This document shows, piece after piece, positions 47,159 through 53,599 of a stretch of DNA of 64,000 nucleotides. The notes beneath the pieces were generated by a model. The model worked only from the letters and a program-made list of their open reading frames with translations. It searched no databases and was not told where the DNA came from. A program made the translations under genes and the position numbers. Source of the DNA: Microbulbifer pacificus (GTDB taxonomy: Bacteria > Pseudomonadota > Gammaproteobacteria > Pseudomonadales > Cellvibrionaceae); contig NZ_PREV01000026.1 of the NCBI RefSeq assembly GCF_002959965.1, positions 1,991,501-2,055,500 of the forward strand. Direction: 5' to 3'. Numbering within the stretch: the stretch's first letter is position 1; the number at the start of each line of letters is the position of its first letter.

Positions 47159-47767
47159 TCAACTCCCTACCAATTGACTGTCCGCGGCACGCGGCGTCAA
47201 TTTGCCATTGCCACCACGGGCCAGGTCCAGACCCTGTTGCAGAAAGCGCAGAAAGGGTTTTTCCGCATTAACGGGATTGGCCAGTACCGCCGCCAGGGTG
47301 ACACTGCCGGCCACGGCGTGCGCATAGAGGTGGGCGGGCGGCTCGATATTGGGTTCGCCGGGTGCCGCCAGGCTTCCGTGACTCCAGGCTGCGGCCGTAG
47401 CGGCCCAGCTGGCGGGTGTTTTGTAGCGGGTTTTTTCACCGTACATTTTGCAGTTCAGACGGCGTTCCTCATTGGGACTTTTCACCCAGCTTTCCGCCGC
47501 TAACAGTGCGCCGGTATTATCATCGTCTGCCTGCGGCCCGTGAATATCTCTGGCGCAAAGGCAGGCCCACCACACCGATTCCCTTTTCGGCAGGCCAAGA
47601 GCCAGCAATTTGATAGCGTCGGCGAAGAAACCCGCTTCCATCAGCCGGTTTATGCTGATTTCCGGCGCCGTCTCCGGGACCACAAAGCTGCTGGCTTCTT
47701 CACTGATGTCTATATACTGCAGCAACTCCGCCGCCGTTGCCGCCTGAACTTTTACCAGATCCGTCAT
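47159..47767 (-). CDS. Uncharacterised protein between vgrG and PAAR genes
   Basis: This 202-residue protein has no signal peptide or membrane segment. The sequence is helical and alanine-rich, with NRLMEAGFFADAIKLLALGL, ESVWWACLCARD, WAATAAAWSHGSLA and HLYAHAVAGSVTLAAVLANP. Similar proteins encoded between vgrG and PAAR genes are known in other T6SS loci and are annotated only as domains of unknown function; I do not recall a proven role. The position suggests a loading factor for the spike or an effector chaperone. vgrG lies 12 bases upstream and PAAR starts two bases after its stop, so the three are co-transcribed. Confidence 0.6.
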   Translation of the reverse strand: MTDLVKVQAATAAELLQYIDISEEASSFVVPETAPEISINRLMEAGFFADAIKLLALGLPKRESVWWACLCARDIHGPQADDDNTGALLAAESWVKSPNEERRLNCKMYGEKTRYKTPASWAATAAAWSHGSLAAPGEPNIEPPAHLYAHAVAGSVTLAAVLANPVNAEKPFLRFLQQGLDLARGGNGKLTPRAADSQLVGS

Positions 47768-47779
47768 TGCGTACTCTCA

Positions 47780-49657
47780 TCAATTGATTTTGGTCAGTCC
47801 GCCTTTCAGCGTCAGTATGCCGCTGGCAGCGACCTCCGCCGTAGCGTCTCCCTTGCAGGAGAGTGTGGTGCCCTTGATGGTAATACCCGACGGCGACAAT
47901 TTAATACTGTTGCCTGCGACCTTGAGTTCAATGGAAGCATTGGAGCTGATCTTGATGGCATTGGTCACACTGATGGTCTGGCTGCCGCCAATATCCACTT
48001 TTTGATTGCCGCTGCCGAGTTTTATTGTCTGATTACCTTTGTTCAGCGTAACGGATTCATCGCCTTCCGCGATGGTAAGTATGCGATTTTTCTTGATTTC
48101 CAGCGTCTGGTTGTTGTCAATTTTTCCGGACTGATCGTTGTGGATCAGGAAATTGTGGTCTTTCCCTGCTTCCATATAGACTTCTTCTTCTCCCGCCTTG
48201 TCGTCAAACCGGAACTCATTGATTTTGCTTTTTCCGAACTGGGTCTTCCAGCCGCTCTGGGTGGCGGTGTAATTAGGGCCGTTATTATCGCCGTTGTACA
48301 CCGCACCGGTTACCACCGGTCTTTCCGGGTCACCATTGATATAGCTGATGATGACTTCCTGGCCAACCCGAGGAACAAAGTTTGCGCCCCAATTTTTTCC
48401 CGAGAAAGATTGCATCACCCGTACCCAGCAGCTGTTCTGTGATGAGTTCCAGGGGAACTTGACTTTGACCTGGGTGAAAGGATCGTTCGATCCCGAAGAT
48501 TCGGTGGCTTTGACACTGACGACTTCCGCAACCTGGGGGTACAGTATTTTAATGCTGCCTACAAAAGGATCTGGTCGCGGTGTGATTTTTTCGGGAATGC
48601 AGCTAAATGTGTTGCGGAACTCTGAGTCGTCGCTGTTGCTGTCTGTGGCGGTGATGCGTACGGAAGTCAGCAGGTATTTGCCTTTCTCAGACTTGATCGT
48701 GTGCTCCAGCTGAAAGCAACCGCCTGCAGCCAGTTGTGGACAGTCACTGCTGCCGTGACCAACATCAAAGCGGCTTTCCTGCGCCTCGGTGGCGCGTTTG
48801 GCGAGAGCGCCGTGGTAACTATCACTGAATTTGTGCTGGTGCTCCCCGTCTGCTTCGAAGTGGTTCAACCCATACAGGCCCTGTATATAGCCGTCTACAC
48901 CGTTGAGCTTGCTGGCGGTTTTTACACTCTTGAGGTTGTCTTTGCCAACGGTATATTCGTTGTAGTCGCGAAACTCGAAGCCGCCGCCGTGATAGTGAAA
49001 GTCCCGATGCCAGCTGGACACGGAATTTTTCCTTGGGTTGCTGCCACCTCCGTCGTACTCGATTTTTTCTGAAGCGCAGTCATAAAAATCCTTGTGCTCA
49101 TCACACAGGACCAATTCGTGGCCGTTGTCGGAGTGCTTGAAGTAATAGGAAATGCCTTCCTGAGCCATCAGACGGGTAACAAACTGGAAGTCGGATTCGT
49201 TAAACTGCACGCAGTATTCACGGCTAATATATTCGGCCGTCAGTTTCTGGCTGAACTGGATTTCCTTGCTGTATTTTGCGAACACAGCCGTGATGATGTC
49301 CTTGGCGGACTTCTTTTCAAAAATGCGGTTTTCGCCGGAAAGATTTGTGAACCACAATCCAGGCTGGATGACGGCGATATACCGCCGCATGCCTTCCGGG
49401 TTGATATCGTGCATGGAGAAGTGTGTTACAAACCCGTCGATGTAGCGCTCCGATTCCGCATAGTGGATGCTTACATTGAATGGCTTGCCGACAATATCGG
49501 ACTGAGCGATATCGTGATTGTCTGAAAGCAGAGTGATCTGATACCGATACGGTTTGGATATATGTTCTTCGCCGGTTAACGCGGTAGCTATGAAGGCGTC
49601 GCTGCCCAGCGGACATTTCACCCGGATCAAGCGCTTTTCTTGATTGATAGAAGACAT
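47780..49657 (-). CDS. vgrG: T6SS spike protein VgrG (TssI)
   Basis: VgrG is the trimeric spike, related to phage gp27 and gp5. The 625-residue protein has the gp27-like part (ALTGEEHISKPYRYQITLLS, EYCVQFNESDFQFVTRLMAQ, EGISYYFKHS), the gp5 OB domain (FTQVKVKFPWNSS, CWVRVMQSFSGKNWGANFVP, VGQEVIISYINGDPERPVV) and the beta-helix needle with repeating N/K/G-rich segments (about 500-625). It ends with GGLTKIN and has no extra effector domain. Codon use and base composition are slightly more AT-rich than in the core operon. Hcp lies 147 bases upstream on the same strand. Confidence 0.96.
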   Translation of the reverse strand: MSSINQEKRLIRVKCPLGSDAFIATALTGEEHISKPYRYQITLLSDNHDIAQSDIVGKPFNVSIHYAESERYIDGFVTHFSMHDINPEGMRRYIAVIQPGLWFTNLSGENRIFEKKSAKDIITAVFAKYSKEIQFSQKLTAEYISREYCVQFNESDFQFVTRLMAQEGISYYFKHSDNGHELVLCDEHKDFYDCASEKIEYDGGGSNPRKNSVSSWHRDFHYHGGGFEFRDYNEYTVGKDNLKSVKTASKLNGVDGYIQGLYGLNHFEADGEHQHKFSDSYHGALAKRATEAQESRFDVGHGSSDCPQLAAGGCFQLEHTIKSEKGKYLLTSVRITATDSNSDDSEFRNTFSCIPEKITPRPDPFVGSIKILYPQVAEVVSVKATESSGSNDPFTQVKVKFPWNSSQNSCWVRVMQSFSGKNWGANFVPRVGQEVIISYINGDPERPVVTGAVYNGDNNGPNYTATQSGWKTQFGKSKINEFRFDDKAGEEEVYMEAGKDHNFLIHNDQSGKIDNNQTLEIKKNRILTIAEGDESVTLNKGNQTIKLGSGNQKVDIGGSQTISVTNAIKISSNASIELKVAGNSIKLSPSGITIKGTTLSCKGDATAEVAASGILTLKGGLTKIN

Positions 49658-49750
49658 ATCAGACCCATTTCCCTATAGGTGCCGGCTTCCTGAAAGTACG
49701 CACCGGTAGTGTACTCCCGACTGCATTTTCAACGTTGGTTTAACGCCAAA

Positions 49751-49785
49751 GGCCGGAGGCGCAGTGCAAGACTGCGCGCCCGGCC
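49751..49785 (-). terminator. Hairpin between hcp and vgrG
   Basis: A 14-base stem with two mismatches (49751-49764 with 49772-49785) around a seven-base loop follows the hcp stop. The next bases on the minus strand are TTTGGC, a poor T run. It may stabilise hcp mRNA or partially terminate it, allowing far more Hcp than VgrG. Confidence 0.55.
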
Positions 49786-49804
49786 CGATACGGCAATACG
49801 GCTG

Positions 49805-50293
49805 TTAGAGCGGAGTAGCCGTGGTGAGATCGTACCCAACACGCATGTTTTTCGGATTCTTGTTGGTTTTGTCGGCGTGGTTCAGCTCGGCTTCGATTTT
49901 CGCAAAGCTCAGGGACAGCGACTCGGAAGGGGCGCCACCGGCGGAAGCGGTCATGCTGTAGGAGGAAACCAGAACGTCCTCCAGTTTGTAGACCGCATAT
50001 TTTTCAACGGATTTGGCGCCGGTCTGAACTACATGGATTTCAACTTTCACGCCTTCGTCACCGGTAACGGAAGCCTTGAAAAGGCCGCCGGAAGCGGCAT
50101 CGATACGCTTGGTTACGGTCACTTCGCTGATGCTCGGGCGGGTGGCTTCACGGTTGGCAACAGCGCCGGCTTCCATGGAAACGCCGCGGCCTACACCGAA
50201 GTTAAAGCTGTCAACTTCGATCCAGTCTTCGTAGCCTTTCGCGGTGACGTTTCCTGCGGGGGCCTTGTTGTTGAAGTTCATGTAAATAGCCAT
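49805..50293 (-). CDS. hcp: T6SS tube protein Hcp (TssD)
   Basis: Hcp hexamers stack to form the inner tube and are secreted. The 162-residue protein starts MAIYMNFNNKAPAGNVTAKG and has the family core WIEVDSFNFGVGRGVSMEAG, SISEVTVTKRIDAASGGLFK and YKLEDVLVSSYSMTASAGGA. GAGGGA precedes the ATG at ribosome-binding distance. It is transcribed leftward, away from the kinase gene, from a long AT-rich regulatory region, which fits separate and strong expression of this abundant component. Confidence 0.97.
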   Translation of the reverse strand: MAIYMNFNNKAPAGNVTAKGYEDWIEVDSFNFGVGRGVSMEAGAVANREATRPSISEVTVTKRIDAASGGLFKASVTGDEGVKVEIHVVQTGAKSVEKYAVYKLEDVLVSSYSMTASAGGAPSESLSLSFAKIEAELNHADKTNKNPKNMRVGYDLTTATPL

Positions 50294-50442
50294 GTTTAAT
50301 CCCTCAATATGGTGTGGACTTGATGGTGGTTAATCCCTTACCGCCGCAATCGCAGTAGTTCAGGTGATGCCGTTCTGGCAAGCGAATCGAATTTAAGCAG
50401 ACGAAGATTGAAAAAAAAACCGGCTAATTTAATTATTTAATC

Positions 50443-50590
50443 GACTCTGGCACCATTTAAACGGTAGAGGGGATGTTCACAGTTGCATTTTCTGTGTTTC
50501 CGCTTGCTCACTCCGACACCAATTAACGGAAATTTTTTTCTGCTGCTAATAGCCATGGAAATTCGACTCTGACACTAATTTTTAACGGCA
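50443..50590. repeat. Three spaced direct repeats upstream of hcp
   Basis: Three related segments lie at 50443-50466 (GACTCTGGCACCATTTAAAC then GGTA), 50509-50532 (CACTCCGACACCAATTAACG then GAAA) and 50565-50590 (GACTCTGACACTAATTTTTA then ACGG). They share an ACTCyGrCACyA half and a TTAACGG-like half, with starts 66 and 56 bases apart. This spacing suits cooperative binding of an activator or repressor at the hcp promoter. A further GACTCTGGC occurs at 50763. Confidence 0.55.
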
Positions 50591-50592
50591 AA

Positions 50593-50651
50593 TTGGTACT
50601 TTTGTTTCAGGTTGCCGTGAAATAATTTTCTAAATGGTACGCGTGTACTTT
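50593..50651. promoter_or_regulatory. GGTAC-type dyad sites between hcp and the kinase gene
   Basis: ATGGTACGCGTGTACTTT (50634-50651) contains the dyad GGTAC-N4-GTAC seen at the T6SS operon promoter. TTGGTACTTTTG (50593-50604) matches the left half and spacer of the site at 34612 in 11 of 12 bases, but its right half is degenerate. Both lie upstream of the promoter at 50722. Confidence 0.45.
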
Positions 50652-50721
50652 TGCTGTGTGCAGGTTTTATCGAGTGTAAGAGTGTGTAATGGATTTTGAT
50701 ACTTTTCAGTGTGCACTTTAA

Positions 50722-50750
50722 TTGTTGAGCCAATGTGCGTTGGTTATAAT
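50722..50750 (+). promoter_or_regulatory. Probable sigma-70 promoter of the kinase gene
   Basis: TTGTTG (50722-50727) and a perfect TATAAT (50745-50750) are separated by 17 bases. Transcription would begin near 50757, leaving a leader of about 160 bases before the GTG at 50921 that contains a small hairpin. This is the best-matching promoter I see in the window. Confidence 0.7.
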
Positions 50751-50920
50751 TCGCCGCCTCCAGACTCTGGCGATGGCATTGCCGATGATGATGGATGCAC
50801 ATCCGATTACACATCTGCGGATGTGGACGTGTGGTTTGAAATGCTAGCTGTGGTGTCTTAACGATGCCCTAATCTTGGCGGCGACCGGAAGCGCTGCGTA
50901 TTTACACCAGGGAGATGGTT

Positions 50921-53503
50921 GTGAATGACAAAACCCTTATAGTCAAGAAGGCCGGCGAGGCTCTGTCGGCATGTGACGACTCCGATGTAACGGTTTTTGT
51001 CGGACACGATCGCACGGGCGCCAATGATCATCCGCCGGTAGGTGCGAACCCGGGGCTGATTCCCCGTGTACCCGGCCTTGAGGCTGATGTATCCGCCGGC
51101 CCTGATGCCACCGTAATTGTCGATTCCGTCAGCCCTTCGGGGCAGATGCCCCGGCCCCGCGAGGCCGTCCATTTTGAACCCTCCACGTCTCGCGAAGGTG
51201 CCGTAACCAAAACGATCATCAAGGGGCGCTTTGAGCTTGATAAACTCCTCGGTGTTGGCGGCATGGGTGCCGTGTACAAAGCACTGGATCGCCGCAAGCT
51301 CGAAGCCAGTGACAGTGATCCGTATGTTGCCATCAAGCTTCTGAACGAAGATTTTCAGAAGCATCCCGACGCGTTTATTTCCCTGCAGCGCGAAGCGCGC
51401 AAGTCTCAGACTCTCGCCCACCCCAATATCGTGACCGTATTCGACTTCGACCGTGAAGGCGATCGCGTGTTCATGACCATGGAGTTCCTTGAGGGCGCAC
51501 CACTCGACAAGCTGTTGCGAGAGCATGCGGACGTGGGTCTGGAGAAGGAGCGCGCAGCGTCCGTATTACGGGATGTATCCCAGGCTCTTATCTACGCACA
51601 TTCCCATAAGATCGTTCACTCCGATTTCAAACCGGGAAATATATTCGTCACCGGAAAAAAAGGTGCGAAGGTCATTGATTTCGGTATTGCGCGCGCAGTT
51701 TCCGAGGGCGGTGTTGCCAGCAAGGCGGGGGAAAAAACCATTTTCGATGCCGGCACCCTGGGAGCCCTGACGCCCGCCTACGCCAGCTTCGAAATGCTGA
51801 AGGGTAGTGAGCCCCAACCCTGCGATGATGTCTATGCGCTGGGTTGCGTTGCGTATGAACTGTTCAGCGGGCGTCATCCATTTGGCAAGGTTCCCGCAGA
51901 TAAGGCGTTTGAGCAGAAGCTCAAACCCAAGCGCATTCGCGCTCTAAGCCGGCGGCAATGGCGGGCACTGGAAGCGGCGCTCGCATTTCAACGGTCACAG
52001 AGAACGGCAACCGTAGAACGCTTTGTACAACAATTTTTCGGGAAGACCGGCTGGAAGTGGGCATTTGGCGGTCTGATTGTGGCGATGCTGGTGGCCGGTG
52101 GTGTCGGTTACACCCATCTCGAGCAGGAAAATGCCGCGGAACAGCAGCGCGTCAAAGTGGAGTTGGAGAAAAAACTGCAGCGTGAGCTTCTCGAGCGCCG
52201 TATAGCGGACAAGCGGGAAGCGATCAATCGCCTGTTGGGCTTGAGTGTACTGACACCCTCGTGGGAGCGTGACCTGCGTGTCGAACTGAAAGAGTACACC
52301 GCACTGAACCCGCAGGACACCCGGTTTCCCGCTTCCGTACATCGCCAGGTATCGGAGCTGTTTATTGCTGCGTCTACGGGCCAGTTGACGCTGGGAAATC
52401 TTGAACCGGCGGAGGAAATGCTCGGTCGCGCGGCCAGTTGGAACGAAAACGTGGATGGCGCGGACACAATTCGAGCGCAACTGGCACAGGAGCGGGAGGA
52501 GCTGCGGCAGCGCCTGGAAGATGAGCGTATCGCCGCGGAGCGCGAAGCCGAGCGTCAACGCCAGGAAGAGATCCGGGCCCAGCAGCGCCTGGCGGCACAG
52601 GAAAAGCAACGGCAGATCAATCTGGTACTGGATGATATGGAAGGAGCACTGCGGTGTGACTTTGGTATGCAGATATCCGCCATTGGCGGTGCTCTCCGTC
52701 GCCTCGCCAGCGTCGACGGCGCGAAAGCACAGGTTTTGCGACCGGTGATTGCGGAGGAGCTGACATCCTGTTTTGCGGGGCTGGCACAGAAAAATCCCGA
52801 GCGTACGGAAGTGTTGGTGAAGGAAGCGCGAACTCTGCTGCCGTCACAATCACAGCTTGCCCAATTTGATATTGATTACTGTGCCCACTTGCGCCCGGGT
52901 AGCGGTGCGCGCGGGGATCGCTATACCTGTGCCGATCCGATGGCGTCCGGTGGCAATGGGCCGGAGATGGTTGTCGTCAACGGTGCCGCCGGGCGTCCAC
53001 TGGCGGTGGGGAAATACGAAATTTCCAATGCTGAATTCACACGTTTCTGCCAGGCAAAAGGCTCGTGTGGGAATGGTGATCTTGAAATCGGCACTCTGCC
53101 GGTACACAGCATCAGTCGTACCCAGGCGGAACAGTATATTCAGTGGCTGAGTACCGAGACTGGACGCCACTATCGCCTGCCATCGGAAACCGAATGGTTC
53201 GCGGCCGCGAGTGCCAACGGCCAGGAGGAAGTTTCCGATCGAAACTGCTACCTGCGCTACGGCGGTATCGAAAAAGGTCTGGAATTGGTGCCGGTAAACT
53301 CAGGAACAGCCAATCCATTCGGAATCGTCAATGCCGTTGGCAATGTACAGGAATGGGTTGTGGGGATAGATCAACAACTGATTGCCGCGGGCGGAAGCCG
53401 ACAGGATGCGATGAGCCGCTGTCTCGCCACCTCAAAAACACTGCACAGCGGTGATCCGGACGAGGTTACCGGATTCCGGGTCGTGAGAGACCTGATGCGC
53501 TGA
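50921..53503 (+). CDS. T6SS Ser/Thr protein kinase fused to a periplasmic formylglycine-generating-enzyme-like (TagR-like) domain
   Basis: The 860-residue membrane kinase is the PpkA-type component of the T6SS phosphorylation switch. AGGGAG ends right at an ATG at 50915, which leaves no spacing, so the in-frame GTG at 50921 is preferred. Residues 1-95 are flexible with several T-hydrophobic-hydrophobic-V motifs. The kinase domain follows (GVGGMGAVYKA about 112, VAIKLL, catalytic HSDFKPGNIF, IDFGIAR). One membrane segment lies near 380-395, then a Glu/Arg/Gln-rich coiled coil, and from about 680 a SUMF1/FGE-like domain (MVVVNGAAGRPLAVGKYEIS, YRLPSETEWFAAA, NAVGNVQEWVVG, GFRVVRD). The catalytic loop is HSD rather than HRD, but the Asp is kept. 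Confidence 0.88.
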   Translation: MNDKTLIVKKAGEALSACDDSDVTVFVGHDRTGANDHPPVGANPGLIPRVPGLEADVSAGPDATVIVDSVSPSGQMPRPREAVHFEPSTSREGAVTKTIIKGRFELDKLLGVGGMGAVYKALDRRKLEASDSDPYVAIKLLNEDFQKHPDAFISLQREARKSQTLAHPNIVTVFDFDREGDRVFMTMEFLEGAPLDKLLREHADVGLEKERAASVLRDVSQALIYAHSHKIVHSDFKPGNIFVTGKKGAKVIDFGIARAVSEGGVASKAGEKTIFDAGTLGALTPAYASFEMLKGSEPQPCDDVYALGCVAYELFSGRHPFGKVPADKAFEQKLKPKRIRALSRRQWRALEAALAFQRSQRTATVERFVQQFFGKTGWKWAFGGLIVAMLVAGGVGYTHLEQENAAEQQRVKVELEKKLQRELLERRIADKREAINRLLGLSVLTPSWERDLRVELKEYTALNPQDTRFPASVHRQVSELFIAASTGQLTLGNLEPAEEMLGRAASWNENVDGADTIRAQLAQEREELRQRLEDERIAAEREAERQRQEEIRAQQRLAAQEKQRQINLVLDDMEGALRCDFGMQISAIGGALRRLASVDGAKAQVLRPVIAEELTSCFAGLAQKNPERTEVLVKEARTLLPSQSQLAQFDIDYCAHLRPGSGARGDRYTCADPMASGGNGPEMVVVNGAAGRPLAVGKYEISNAEFTRFCQAKGSCGNGDLEIGTLPVHSISRTQAEQYIQWLSTETGRHYRLPSETEWFAAASANGQEEVSDRNCYLRYGGIEKGLELVPVNSGTANPFGIVNAVGNVQEWVVGIDQQLIAAGGSRQDAMSRCLATSKTLHSGDPDEVTGFRVVRDLMR

Positions 53504-53599
53504 CCGTCGGCGAAACTCTTAATCAGTTTCTGATACGCAAGCGATTTTGACTTTGTGTCGGCGCTCGCGATCGAGCATGGAATATTCCAAGGGGGGAAT

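Larger units (their letters stand above)
50294..50920. promoter_or_regulatory. Long AT-rich divergent control region between hcp and the kinase gene
   Basis: This 627-base spacer is the longest non-coding stretch in the T6SS locus. Apart from the elements listed separately (three direct repeats, GGTAC dyads and a sigma-70-type promoter), it contains a hairpin CACATCCG (50798-50805) with CGGATGTG (50818-50825) in the presumed kinase leader. I found no convincing sigma-54 promoter: TGGCAC at 50449 lacks a GC at the -12 position. No protein-coding frame here looks real. Confidence 0.6.

Noticed and set aside
47780..48100. Effector domain at the VgrG C-terminus
   Set aside because: The sequence remains regular beta-helix to the end (SPSGITIKG, GGLTKIN) with no extra domain.
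50447..50466. Possible sigma-54 promoter (TGGCAC)
   Set aside because: The required GC at the -12 element with correct spacing is missing (CATTTAAAC follows).
50575..50814. 79-codon minus-strand frame in the hcp-kinase spacer
   Set aside because: It overlaps the best promoter and dyad sites, lacks a ribosome-binding site and has no recognisable features.
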